Assembly: GCA_044225675.1 (NCBI GenBank)
Contig: JBGAIH010000008.1
Location: forward strand, 1 to 64,000
DNA: 64,000 nt
Origin: JACMQX01 sp044225675
Lineage (GTDB): Bacteria; Pseudomonadota; Gammaproteobacteria; Burkholderiales; Burkholderiaceae_C
Direction: 5' to 3'
The translations under genes were made by a program, and so were the position numbers. Under the pieces are notes generated by a model. That model made no database searches and was not told the DNA's origin. It saw nothing but the letters and a program-made list of their open reading frames with translations. Of this stretch, positions 15,267-27,712 are shown one piece after another (within the stretch, counting starts at the first letter, position 1; each line of letters starts with the position of its first letter).

Positions 15267-18200
15267 ATGAGCGAGCAGTCAGCGCCAGCGACGTCAGCAC
15301 CTTCGGGCGGTCCCACCCCGCCTCCCACCGAGTTTGCCGCCGAAGTGCGGTTCGGCATCGTGATGTATGGCGGCGTGTCGCTGGCGATCTACATCAATGG
15401 CGTGACCAACGAGTTGTACGAGATGGTCTGCGCCACGGCCGACGCTGCCCCCGCCTCTGCCGTCGCCCCCGCCCCTGCCGGCCGGCCCGACACGCGCGAG
15501 CTCTACCGGCGCCTGGCCTGGCTTGCCGGCAATGCCGACCTGCGGCGCCACTACGCGGACCGGCTGCGTGCGCGTGACGGCGCACCCGTTCCCGCCACCG
15601 AGCACGACGCGTGGGACGGCACGGCCGCCTGCCGCGGCCTGCCCACGCGCCTGACGGTGGACGTGATCGCGGGCACCTCGGCCGGCGGCATCAACGGCAT
15701 CTTCCTGGCCAAGGCGCTGGCCAACGGCGAGCCGTTCAGCCCCTTGCGCCAGCTCTGGGTGCAGGAGGGCGACATTGGCGCGCTGCTCAACGACGGTCGT
15801 TCGCGCCGGGGCCTCGACGCGCGGGCGGTGCGGACCATGGCCGAGGAACCGGCCTCGCTGCTGAACAGCGACCGGATGTACCTCAAGCTGCTGGAGGCCA
15901 TGGACCGCATGTCGGCAGAAGGCGCACACCGCCCGCTGGTGGACGAAATGGACCTGTTCGTCACCACCACCGACATCGAGGGCGCGCCGGTGGCGCTGCG
16001 CCTGTCGGACCGGGTGGTGAGCGAGCGGCGCCACAAGCAGGGCTTTCGCTTCGCCTTCGCGCGGGAAGGCGGCAACGACCTGGCGCCGGACGCGAATCCG
16101 TTTCTGGCCTTCGCGGCGCGCTGCACCTCGTCATTCCCGTTTGCGTTCGAGCCGATGACACTGGCGGCCGCGCAGCGGCTGGACCTGAGCGGGCGCGCAG
16201 GCGACGCCGCACGCTGGGACCGGTTCTTTCCCAATCTGCCGCGCGACGAGGTGGCGCGCGGCGCGCACCGGCTGCGCGCCTTCGGCGATGGCGGCTATCT
16301 GGACAACAAGCCGTTCAGCCACGCCGTGGATGCGCTGTCGCGGCGCTACGCGGGCCTGCCGCTGTCGCGCAAGCTGATGTACATCGAGCCGGCGCCCGAG
16401 CTGGCGCAGGGGCCCGGCACGCCGGCCGCAGACCCGGCCGAGCCGCCCGACGCACTGGGCAATGCGCTGGCCGCGCTGATCAGCATCCCGGGCTACGAGA
16501 CGATCCGCGAAGACCTGCAGGCCGTGCTCGCCCGCAACCGGCGGATCGAACGGGTGGAGCGCATCCTGCTGATCGGCGAGCGCGACATCGAGCGCGAGGC
16601 CGCGCCCTTTGCAGGGGTGATCCGCCATGGCGACCGCATTCCCGACTGGACGCAGCTGCGCCTGAGCGAGATGGTTCGCTACTACGGCATTGCCTTCCTG
16701 CCCTATCAGCGGCTGCGCATCTATGCGGTGACTGACACGCTGGCCGGGCAACTCGGCGCGCAATGGGGCGTGGACCCGGCGTCGGACCACCAGTACGCAC
16801 TGCGCGCGCTGGTGCGGGTCTGGCGCGAGCGGCATTACGACGACGAGGGCGCGCCGACGCCGGAAGGCGGCCGGCAGACCACCAACGCCTTCCTCAACAC
16901 CTTCGACGTGGACTACCGCGTGCGCCGGCTCGGGTTCCTGATCCGCAAGGCCGATCAGTTGCGCCGCATCTTCCACTGCCGCCTGCATGCGGCGGCCGAG
17001 GGCCTGGCGGCCGGCGACGACTGCAGCGAGCACCTGTCGCCGCTCGACATGGAAGTGGCGCAGCGTATGAGCCGCGACCACCCGCTGCTGGCGCCAGCGG
17101 CGAGCCCCAACGCGTTGGCCTCGGGCATCGAGGCCGCCCATGAAGCGCTGGCCGCGCTGCGCACGCTGCGCGCAGCGTTTGTGCAGGCCCGTGCGCGGCT
17201 GCTGGCAAGGCAGCAGACGACGCGCGCCTTCCTCCAGGACGAGCTTCGGGCGGTGCTCGACTGCATCCTCGGAGCCTCGGACGCACCGCCCGCGCTGGCC
17301 GGCGCCGACGGACAGGCGGTGCCGGTGCGCCTGAGCGCGACCGCCATGGATCGCGCGGCCACCTCGCGCAACCTGCAGGACGCGGTGTTCATCCGGGCGC
17401 AGGCCTTGATGGACGCTGCCGTGTCGGCACGCGGCACCGCGCTGCAGCAGGCGCTGGAGGCGAGCCTCGATTCGCTGCGCTACAAGACGGACGAAGGCGG
17501 GCCGACCGCGCTGAGCGTGGAAGGCGCACGCGCCTGGCAGCTCCTGGGCGAGCCCCGCCTGGTGGCTCCGGCGAGCGAGGACGGTCGCGTTACCGTGGCG
17601 GTGGCGCCGTCGGTGGCAGCGCTGTTCGAGGCTGGCGCGGGCCTGGCGGAAGGCACGCTGGCCGACCTCGACACGCCGGTCGGCCGGCAGCTGCGGCATT
17701 TCATCGGCGAGTACTACCTGCGCTTCGACTCGTTCGACCAGATGAGCTTTCCGCTCTACTACGGCACCGACACCGGCGAGCCGGCGACGGTGGACGTGGT
17801 GCGGGTGAGCCCGGCCGACGCGACGGCGCTGGTGCGCGAGTCGCCTGCGCGGCGCAAGCTGGCGGGCACGGCGCTCGGCAACTTCGGCGCCTTCCTCGAC
17901 CGGCGCTGGCGCGACAACGACATCATGTGGGGGCGGCTGGACGGCGCAGAACGCATCATCGCGACGCTGCTGCCGATGAACGACGCCGACACCCGGCGCG
18001 TGCGGGCCGAGCTGACGGCGCTGGCCCACCGCGCGATCCTGCGCGAGTCCATCGTGCCGGCCGGACATGACGCGCTGGCAGGCCTGCTGCGGCAGGCCCT
18101 GGCGCAGATGGCGCAGGAGGTCGGCGCATCGGGCCACGCCTCCAGCAATTCACCCGCCAGCGCGTCGAGACAAGAGGACGGCGGTGCCGGCGCCGCAACC

Positions 18201-18797
18201 GCGCGCGGCTCGGCCAACCCCGTGGCCGATCTGCTGCGGCGGCTGCAGGTGGGCAACTCGCAGCAGCGTGACGCACTGGAGAAGCTGCTGGCCTCGCTGC
18301 TCGCGGAGGGCGAGCTGGCCGCATACGTGCAGCGGCACGACGTGGACCGCAACCCCGACCCCGAGGTGCTGCTCGACAGCCTGGCGCGCGGCGTGAGCAT
18401 CACCGGCCGGGTGCTCGAAGGCATCAGCCGCCGGCGCGGCGGCGGCACGCCGGCGGCGCGCTGGATGGCCCGACTCGGGCTTGCGCTGCAGGGCCTGGTG
18501 ATGGTGTCGCTGCCGCGCACGCTGCTGCGGCCGTGGTGGCGGCACCTGATGAAGGTGCTCTATGCCTTCGAGCTGACCGCCCTGCTCTTTGCCCTGGTGC
18601 TGGGCAGTGGCGACATGCGCACGCTGAGCGTGACCGCGCTGGTCGTGACGCTCGGCGTGCACCTGCTGACGCTGGTGGCCGCCGACCTGATGCGCGGTCG
18701 CAACCGCTGGCGCAACATTGCGCTCGGCGGCGTCGGCGCGCTGGTGCTGGCTCTCGCGGTGGTGGGCACGGTCACACTGCTGCGCGCATGGCGCTGA
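15267..18797 (+). CDS. Large patatin-like phospholipase-related protein
   Basis: A 1176-residue protein of the long bacterial patatin-related type. The patatin core occupies the first 350 residues: the oxyanion-type motif M-Y-G-G-V-S-L-A (33-40), the nucleophile elbow G-T-S-A-G with Ser138, and the catalytic Asp341 in G-D-G-G-Y. A complete Ser-Asp dyad suggests lipid acyl hydrolase activity. The long middle part (350-1050) is mostly helical and unassigned. The last 100 residues hold two or three hydrophobic segments (L-T-A-L-L-F-A-L-V-L-G, L-V-V-T-L-G-V-H-L-L-T-L, L-V-L-A-L-A-V-V-G-T), so it is probably anchored in the inner membrane by its C-terminus. The start at the ATG at 15267 follows GGGGGA. 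It stands alone between divergent and convergent neighbours. Confidence 0.88.
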   Translation: MSEQSAPATSAPSGGPTPPPTEFAAEVRFGIVMYGGVSLAIYINGVTNELYEMVCATADAAPASAVAPAPAGRPDTRELYRRLAWLAGNADLRRHYADRLRARDGAPVPATEHDAWDGTAACRGLPTRLTVDVIAGTSAGGINGIFLAKALANGEPFSPLRQLWVQEGDIGALLNDGRSRRGLDARAVRTMAEEPASLLNSDRMYLKLLEAMDRMSAEGAHRPLVDEMDLFVTTTDIEGAPVALRLSDRVVSERRHKQGFRFAFAREGGNDLAPDANPFLAFAARCTSSFPFAFEPMTLAAAQRLDLSGRAGDAARWDRFFPNLPRDEVARGAHRLRAFGDGGYLDNKPFSHAVDALSRRYAGLPLSRKLMYIEPAPELAQGPGTPAADPAEPPDALGNALAALISIPGYETIREDLQAVLARNRRIERVERILLIGERDIEREAAPFAGVIRHGDRIPDWTQLRLSEMVRYYGIAFLPYQRLRIYAVTDTLAGQLGAQWGVDPASDHQYALRALVRVWRERHYDDEGAPTPEGGRQTTNAFLNTFDVDYRVRRLGFLIRKADQLRRIFHCRLHAAAEGLAAGDDCSEHLSPLDMEVAQRMSRDHPLLAPAASPNALASGIEAAHEALAALRTLRAAFVQARARLLARQQTTRAFLQDELRAVLDCILGASDAPPALAGADGQAVPVRLSATAMDRAATSRNLQDAVFIRAQALMDAAVSARGTALQQALEASLDSLRYKTDEGGPTALSVEGARAWQLLGEPRLVAPASEDGRVTVAVAPSVAALFEAGAGLAEGTLADLDTPVGRQLRHFIGEYYLRFDSFDQMSFPLYYGTDTGEPATVDVVRVSPADATALVRESPARRKLAGTALGNFGAFLDRRWRDNDIMWGRLDGAERIIATLLPMNDADTRRVRAELTALAHRAILRESIVPAGHDALAGLLRQALAQMAQEVGASGHASSNSPASASRQEDGGAGAATARGSANPVADLLRRLQVGNSQQRDALEKLLASLLAEGELAAYVQRHDVDRNPDPEVLLDSLARGVSITGRVLEGISRRRGGGTPAARWMARLGLALQGLVMVSLPRTLLRPWWRHLMKVLYAFELTALLFALVLGSGDMRTLSVTALVVTLGVHLLTLVAADLMRGRNRWRNIALGGVGALVLALAVVGTVTLLRAWR

Positions 18798-18830
18798 ATC
18801 GCCGCCGCCTCACACAAGGACAGCGTCGCC

Positions 18831-19796
18831 TCAGCCCCAGACCACCGAGCGCATCGAGATCGCCTGGCCCTGGAAGTTGCTGTTGAAGAAGCGCATGGGC
18901 TCGCCCGGGTTCACCGCGCCGGCCGCATGCAGCAGGGGCAGGTAGTGGTCCCAGGTGGGGTGAGCCATCTGCGCGACGGTGCCGAGCTTCTGAAAGTCGA
19001 CCAGGGCCGCGAGGTCGCCGCGCTCGATCTGACCGGCCACGACCTTGTCGAACTCGAGCGCCCAGTCGTAGGGCGGCACCGGCCCGCCGCGCCGCGGCGC
19101 GCGCAGGTTGTGCACGATATTGCCGCTTCCCACGATCAGCACGCCGCGCTCGCGCAGGCCGGCGAGCTGGCGGCCCAGCGCAAAGTGCTCGGCTGCCGGT
19201 CGGCTGTAGTCGAGGCTCAGTTGCACAACCGGGATGTCGGCCTTGGGGAACATCGGCTTGAGCACCGACCAGGTGCCGTGGTCCAGCCCCCATTCGGACG
19301 TGTCCAGGCCGATGGGCGGCCGGGTGATGGCGCGGCTGATGTCCTGCGCGACCGCCGGCGCACCGGGTGCGGGGTATTGCTGGTCGAACAGGGCTTGCGG
19401 GAAACCGCCGAAGTCATGGATGGTCTTGGGCCGCTCCATGGCGGTGAGCCACCAGCCGTTGGTCAGGAAGTGGGCCGAGATGCACAGGATGAGCTGCGGG
19501 CGCGGCAGCTTGCCGGCCGACTCGGCGCCCGAGCCCGCGCCCGAGCCGGCGCCAAACTGCGCGCCCAGGGCCTGCCAGCTGCGCCGCCAGGCGTTGTCCT
19601 CGATGGCGTTCATGGGGCTGCCGTGGCCCAGGAAGAGCACGGGCATGCGCGGACTCTTCTTGAGCGAGGCGAGCTGGTCGAGCGCGGCGGCTGCGGAGAT
19701 GGGCTGGGATGTCATGAGGGCTCCGAAGGCTCCAAGGGCGCCGGCGGCGGGCGCGGCCACGGCGCCGGCCAGGACGGATCGTCGGGGAAGGGTCAT
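18831..19796 (-). CDS. ygiD: DODA-type extradiol dioxygenase (YgiD family)
   Basis: A 321-residue protein of the LigB/DODA family. Bacterial YgiD members cleave the aromatic ring of L-DOPA (4,5-dioxygenase) using a metal. The ligands are visible in L-G-H-G-S-P, S-A-H-F and a late H-P-T-W-D-H-Y; W-G-L-D-H-G-T-W-S is the typical active-site stretch. Unlike E. coli YgiD, it carries an N-terminal extension with R-R-S-V-L-A-G-A and a hydrophobic run, resembling a Tat signal, so it may act in the periplasm. A short Gly/Ala-rich insertion (about residues 82-93) is also unusual. It is convergent with the patatin gene and divergent from phaZ. Confidence 0.88.
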   Translation of the reverse strand: MTLPRRSVLAGAVAAPAAGALGAFGALMTSQPISAAAALDQLASLKKSPRMPVLFLGHGSPMNAIEDNAWRRSWQALGAQFGAGSGAGSGAESAGKLPRPQLILCISAHFLTNGWWLTAMERPKTIHDFGGFPQALFDQQYPAPGAPAVAQDISRAITRPPIGLDTSEWGLDHGTWSVLKPMFPKADIPVVQLSLDYSRPAAEHFALGRQLAGLRERGVLIVGSGNIVHNLRAPRRGGPVPPYDWALEFDKVVAGQIERGDLAALVDFQKLGTVAQMAHPTWDHYLPLLHAAGAVNPGEPMRFFNSNFQGQAISMRSVVWG

Positions 19797-19942
19797 TATT
19801 CGTTTCCGTTTATAACGGGTTTTCGGACCCGGCTGCTACGCCGGAGTTCAGCACGAAGCCGTCATGAAGCTGACAAACAGGCGACACATCACCGTTTCGC
19901 ATAGTAGTTCCCCTCCAGCGGCAGGCCCCGAAGACTGATATA

Positions 19943-19953
19943 TTGCACTGCAA
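19943..19953. promoter_or_regulatory. Possible PhaR operator upstream of phaZ
   Basis: TTGCACTGCAA is an 11-bp perfect palindrome 23 bp before the phaZ start. A TGC-N3-GCA core of this kind is the pattern I associate with the PHB-responsive repressor PhaR in Burkholderiales; the link is from memory and from position. Confidence 0.45.
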
Positions 19954-19975
19954 CATTCCTCCCGGAAGTCCCCCG

Positions 19976-21421
19976 ATGCTTTATCAGATCTACGAAACCC
20001 AGCGCTCCCTGATGGAGCCGTTCGCGGATTTCGCCCAGGCCGCGGCCAAGATGTACGCCAACCCGCTCACGCCCTTCGGCCAGAACCCGTTCGCGCAGCG
20101 CGTGTCGGCCGGCTACGACCTGCTGTACCGGCTGGGCAAGGACTACGAGAAGCCGGAGTTCGGCATCAAGACGGTGCAGGTCGGCGGCAAGCACATCACC
20201 ATCGACGAGCGGGTGGAGATCGACAAGCCCTTCTGCGAACTGCGCCGCTTCAAGCGCTTCACCGACGACCCGGACACGCTGACCCGCATCAAGGGCCAGC
20301 CGGCGGTGCTGATCGTCGCGCCGCTGTCGGGCCACTACGCCACGCTGCTGCGCGACACGGTGCGCACCATGCTGCGGGACCACAAGGTCTACATCACCGA
20401 CTGGAAGAACGCCCGTCTGGTGCCGCTCGAAGCCGGCGAATTCCACCTGGACGACTACGTCAACTACGTGCAGGAGTTCATCCGCCACGTGCAGGGCATC
20501 TATGGCAACTGCCACGTGATCAGCGTCTGCCAGCCCACGGTGCCGGTGCTGGCCGCCGTGTCGCTGATGGCCAGCCGGGGCGAGCCGACGCCGCTGTCCA
20601 TGACGATGATGGGCGGGCCGATCGACGCGCGCAAGTCGCCCACGGCGGTGAACAACCTGGCGATGAACAAGAGCTTCGAATGGTTCGAGAACAACGTGAT
20701 CTACCGCGTTCCGGCCAACTTCCCTGGCGCCGGGCGGCGGGTGTATCCGGGCTTCCTGCAGCACACCGGCTTCGTGGCGATGAACCCCGACCGCCATGCC
20801 AAGAGCCACTTCGACTACTTCAAGGACCTGATCAAGGGCGACGACGCAAGCGTCGAGGCCCACCGCAAGTTCTATGACGAGTACAACGCCGTGCTCGACA
20901 TGGACGCCGACTATTACCTCGAAACCATCCGCACGGTGTTCCAGGAGTTCGCGCTGGTCAACGGCACCTGGGACGTGCGCAGCACCGACGGCAAGCTCGA
21001 GCGCGTGCGGCCGCAGGACATCACCACGTCGGCGCTGCTGACGGTCGAGGGCGAACTCGACGACATCTCGGGCTCGGGCCAGACGGAGGCCGCGCACAGC
21101 CTGTGCACCGGCATCCCGAAGACGCGCCAGCAGCATCTGGAGGCCAAGGGCGCAGGCCACTACGGCATCTTCAGCGGCCGCCGCTGGCGCGAGGTGGTGT
21201 ACCCGGTGGTCAAGGCCTTCATCCTCGACCACAACGAAGCTTTCAAGGCGGCGCGCGCTGCATCGGGCGCCAAGGCCCCGGCCCGCAAGACGGCCGCCAA
21301 GGCACAAGTGAAGGCGCCGGCGAAGGCACCAGCAAAGACACCCGCGAAAGCGCTTGCAGCCCCGGTGCGCAAGGCCGCTGCGACGTCCCGCGCCAAGACG
21401 CCGGCCAAGACCGCGCGCTGA
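19976..21421 (+). CDS. phaZ: Intracellular PHB depolymerase with basic tail
   Basis: A 481-residue intracellular polyhydroxyalkanoate depolymerase of the PhaZa1 type, which mobilises native PHB granules in the cytoplasm. The nucleophile is Cys185 in S-V-C-Q-P-T-V-P, matching the known active cysteine of the Cupriavidus enzyme. His395 lies in A-G-H-Y-G-I-F. Residues up to about 415 match the usual length. After this comes an extra 65-residue tail rich in Lys, Ala and Pro (repeated A-P-A-K, T-P-A-K), like the tails of PhaF-type phasins and histone H1-like proteins, which bind DNA. The ATG at 19976 follows GGAAG. A PhaR-like palindrome lies just upstream, fitting granule-dependent control. Confidence 0.93.
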   Translation: MLYQIYETQRSLMEPFADFAQAAAKMYANPLTPFGQNPFAQRVSAGYDLLYRLGKDYEKPEFGIKTVQVGGKHITIDERVEIDKPFCELRRFKRFTDDPDTLTRIKGQPAVLIVAPLSGHYATLLRDTVRTMLRDHKVYITDWKNARLVPLEAGEFHLDDYVNYVQEFIRHVQGIYGNCHVISVCQPTVPVLAAVSLMASRGEPTPLSMTMMGGPIDARKSPTAVNNLAMNKSFEWFENNVIYRVPANFPGAGRRVYPGFLQHTGFVAMNPDRHAKSHFDYFKDLIKGDDASVEAHRKFYDEYNAVLDMDADYYLETIRTVFQEFALVNGTWDVRSTDGKLERVRPQDITTSALLTVEGELDDISGSGQTEAAHSLCTGIPKTRQQHLEAKGAGHYGIFSGRRWREVVYPVVKAFILDHNEAFKAARAASGAKAPARKTAAKAQVKAPAKAPAKTPAKALAAPVRKAAATSRAKTPAKTAR

Positions 21422-21486
21422 AAGCCCCCCGGGGCAGCCGGGCCGGTGAGCGCGGGTGCCCTGCCCCGCTGCCCGACAATACCCCC

Positions 21487-22215
21487 ATGGAACTGGCCGA
21501 CCGCCTCAATGACGCGCTGCCGCAGACGCAGTGCACGCGTTGCGGCTACCCCGACTGCGCTGCCTATGCGCGCGCGATCGCGCTGGAGGGCGCGCCGATC
21601 AACCAGTGCCCGCCCGGCGGCGCCGAGGGCATTGCGCGGCTGGCCGCGATCACCGGGCGCCCTGCCTTGCCTCTGAACCCCGGCAACGGCGTGGAAGGGC
21701 CGCGCCACGTGGCCGTGATCGACGAAGCCTGGTGCATCGGCTGCACGCTGTGCATCAAGGCCTGCCCGACCGACGCCATCCTCGGCAGCAACAAGCTCAT
21801 GCATACGGTGATCGAGCCGTGGTGTACCGGCTGCGAGCTGTGCATTCCGGTGTGCCCGGTGGATTGCATCGCGCTGGTCAACGTGACCGGCGAGCGCACC
21901 GGCTGGGACGCCTGGTCCGCCGCCCAGGCGGGCGAGGCACGCGGGCGCTACGAGGCGCGCACGGTCCGGCTGGCGCGGGAGGCCGAGGAACATCAGGACC
22001 GGCTGGAGGCCAAGGCACGCGCCAAGCTGGCCGACCTGCCGGCCCACACCCATGGCGCGGAAGGCGCCGAGGCCGAACGCAAGCGCGCCGTGATCGAAGC
22101 GGCCCTGGCCCGCGCCAAGGCACGGCGCGCTATGACGAAGGCCGTGTCGGGCGCCGCGCCAGCCGCTGCAACGGCCGCTCCGACGGCCAAGCCCGCCGGC
22201 TCTGGCGGCGCCTGA
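21487..22215 (+). CDS. rnfB: Orphan RnfB-like iron-sulphur protein
   Basis: A 242-residue ferredoxin-like protein resembling the cytoplasmic part of RnfB. Residues 16-41 hold the 4Fe-4S motif C-T-R-C-G-Y-P-D-C...C. Two further 4Fe-4S clusters follow: C-I-G-C-T-L-C-I-K-A-C-P and C-T-G-C-E-L-C-I-P-V-C-P. The N-terminal membrane helix of true RnfB is missing, and no rnfA, C, D, G or E gene is nearby, so it cannot be a normal Rnf complex subunit here. It probably carries electrons between soluble partners. The C-terminal 90 residues are a charged coiled-coil-like helix with an Ala/Pro tail. The start is the ATG at 21487; no strong ribosome site is visible. Confidence 0.9.
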   Translation: MELADRLNDALPQTQCTRCGYPDCAAYARAIALEGAPINQCPPGGAEGIARLAAITGRPALPLNPGNGVEGPRHVAVIDEAWCIGCTLCIKACPTDAILGSNKLMHTVIEPWCTGCELCIPVCPVDCIALVNVTGERTGWDAWSAAQAGEARGRYEARTVRLAREAEEHQDRLEAKARAKLADLPAHTHGAEGAEAERKRAVIEAALARAKARRAMTKAVSGAAPAAATAAPTAKPAGSGGA

Positions 22216-22299
22216 GCCGCACAAGCGCAGCCCAAGCCGATCCGCCCGCCCTGGCATCCATCGTGCTTACCCTCTGGTCAACATGAACGGAGACATCTC

Positions 22300-25763
<3,464 letters not shown>

Positions 25764-25779
<16 letters not shown>

Positions 25780-26591
25780 AGGCGCCGGGCGTTGCCGCCG
25801 AGCACGGCGGCGCGGTCCACCTCGCCCAGCGGCGCGAGCAGCTCCAGCACCTGCGCGTGCCAGAGCGCGTAGCTGCCGGCCAGTTCAAGCACTGGCCAGT
25901 CGCTGCCCCAGACGAGCCGCTGCGGGCCGAAGCATTCGAGCAGATGCGCGGCCCAGCGCCGCACCCGGCCGGGCGCCGGTGCCGGCCCGGCCTCGGTGAG
26001 CAGGCCCGACAGCTTGCACGGGGCCTGCGTCTCGCGCGCAAGACGCTGCATCCACCCGGCCCAGGGCTCCCATTGGTCCTGCGCGATTTCGGGCTTGGCG
26101 CCATGGTCGATGACGATGCGCAGCGTCGGGTGGCGCGCGGCCAGGGTGAGCAGATGCGGCAGGTGCGCCGGCTTGACCAGCGCGTCGAAGACCAGGCCCG
26201 CGCGCGCCATGGCCTCCAGGGCCGGCGTGAGGGCGGGCTGCAGAATCCACTGCGGATCGGCGATGTCCTGCAGCATCGGGCGCAGGCCCTTGAGCCGGGG
26301 GTGGCGCGCGAGTGCCGCCACCCGCGCGGGCGCATCGGGCGCGAGCAGGTCGACCCAGCCGACCACGCCCAGCACGCCGGCATGGGCATCGGCCTGGGCC
26401 AGCAGAAAGGCGGTCTCGGCCTCGGTCGGCGCGGCCTGCACGAGGACGCCGCCGCTCACGCCATGCGGCGCCGATTCGCGCTGCCAGTCGGCGACCGACA
26501 CGTCGCGATGGATCGGCGCGAGGGCGGGCGTGAGCCAGCCGTAGTCGCCGCGAGCGAGCTGCCAGCAGTGAAAGTGCGCGTCGATGATCAT
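25764..26591 (-). CDS. Amidohydrolase, probable sugar lactonase
   Basis: A 275-residue amidohydrolase of the COG3618 type, which includes L-fuconolactonase and related aldonolactonases. It begins with the metal-site motif I-D-A-H-F-H-C-W-Q (the H-x-H), has I-D-H-G-A-K-P in the middle and ends with G-S-D-W-P-V, the conserved Asp. It should open the lactone made by the aldose dehydrogenase encoded just upstream. Its ATG (26591) overlaps the upstream gene's TGA stop by four bases, so the two are translationally coupled. Its 3' end overlaps the convergent hybrid kinase gene by 16 bp. Substrate is inferred from context. Confidence 0.85.
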
Positions 26592-27646
26592 GGCGTGGGC
26601 GCCTCCGGCGGAATGAGCCCCGCATCGCGCAGCGCCTGCCAGAACGCCGCCGGCACCGGCTGGCGCAGCATGGCCTGCGCGTCGCGCCATTCGGCGACCT
26701 GGCGCGCACCGAGCATGACGATGTCCACCGCCGGATGGGCCAGCGGAAACTGCAGCGCCGCCGCCCGCAGCGGCACGCCATGCGCCTCGCACACGGCCTC
26801 GATGCGGGCGGTGCGCTCCACCCAGGCCCGCGCGGCGGGTGCGTAGTTGAAAGACGGTGCGGCCGCGCCCGCCTGGCGCACACCGGTGGCGAGGATGCCG
26901 GAGTTGAACACGCCGCCCAGCGCCACGCGCACGCCACGCGCCAGGCACTGCGGCAGCAGTGCGTCCAGCGCGCTATGGTCGAGCAGGCTGTAGCGGCCGG
27001 CGAGCATCAGCACGTCGAGCTCGGCTTCGCGCAGCACCTGCAGCACGACGGCCACGTCATTGGTGCCCAGGCCCACCTGCCCCACCAGGCCCTCGCGCTG
27101 CATCTGCCGCAGTGCGGGCAGGGTCTCGTCGATCACCTGCCGCAGCACGGCGCCGGCCTGCGTGCCATGGGTGGTGGCGTCGGGGTCGTGCACATAGGCC
27201 ACGTCGAGCCGGGCCAGGCCCAGGCGCTGCAGGCTGTCTTCCACGCTGCGGCGGGTGCCGGCGGCGCTGAAGTCCCAATGCTGGCTGAAGGGGAGGATGT
27301 CCACGTAGCCATGCTGCGCACGCGGCGCTGCGGCATCGGGCGTGAGCAGCCGGCCGACCTTGCTCGACAGCACGAAGTCATCGCGCGCATGCGGGCGCAA
27401 GGCGTCGCCCAGGCGCCGCTCGGACAGGCCGTGGCCATAGTGCGGGGCGGTGTCGAAACTGCGGCAGCCATCGGCCCAGGCGGTGTCGATCAGGGCGCGG
27501 GACTGCGCCTCGGGCACGGGTGCAAACAGATTGCCCAGGGGCGCGCCGCCCAGGCCAAGGCGCAGGCCGCTGCCAGCGCAGCGGGGAAAGACGGTCGATG
27601 CGTTCAACGCAAGGCTCCGGGTTAGTACGGATGAAAGTTCAGTCAT
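26588..27646 (-). CDS. Aldo/keto reductase, probable aldose 1-dehydrogenase
   Basis: A 352-residue aldo/keto reductase. The catalytic tetrad is readable: Asp65 and Tyr70 in S-F-D-T-A-P-H-Y-G, Lys96 in L-S-S-K-V-G-R and His153 in Y-V-H-D-P-D. The sequence style is that of L-fucose / D-threo-aldose 1-dehydrogenases, which oxidise the sugar to its lactone with NAD(P). The next gene encodes a lactonase, and a FucU mutarotase is divergent from it, supporting a 6-deoxysugar substrate such as L-fucose. Its start at the ATG at 27646 is a few bases from a 14-bp operator-like palindrome shared with the fucU side. Confidence 0.85.
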   Translation of the reverse strand: MTELSSVLTRSLALNASTVFPRCAGSGLRLGLGGAPLGNLFAPVPEAQSRALIDTAWADGCRSFDTAPHYGHGLSERRLGDALRPHARDDFVLSSKVGRLLTPDAAAPRAQHGYVDILPFSQHWDFSAAGTRRSVEDSLQRLGLARLDVAYVHDPDATTHGTQAGAVLRQVIDETLPALRQMQREGLVGQVGLGTNDVAVVLQVLREAELDVLMLAGRYSLLDHSALDALLPQCLARGVRVALGGVFNSGILATGVRQAGAAAPSFNYAPAARAWVERTARIEAVCEAHGVPLRAAALQFPLAHPAVDIVMLGARQVAEWRDAQAMLRQPVPAAFWQALRDAGLIPPEAPTP

Positions 27647-27652
27647 GCTACA

Positions 27653-27666
27653 ACTAACATGTCAGT
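27653..27666. promoter_or_regulatory. Operator-like palindrome between divergent sugar genes
   Basis: ACTAACATGTCAGT is a 14-bp palindrome with only one mismatched pair (pattern ACTRACATGTYAGT). It sits 6 bp upstream of the aldose dehydrogenase start and 46 bp before fucU. The position fits binding by the GntR/FCD regulator encoded at 28156. A small separate hairpin (CACGGG-N4-CCCGTG, 27674-27689) lies in the fucU leader. Confidence 0.5.
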
Positions 27667-27712
27667 CACTGATCACGGGGAAACCCGTGGTTGCCCCCCG
27701 GAACCTTCACCC

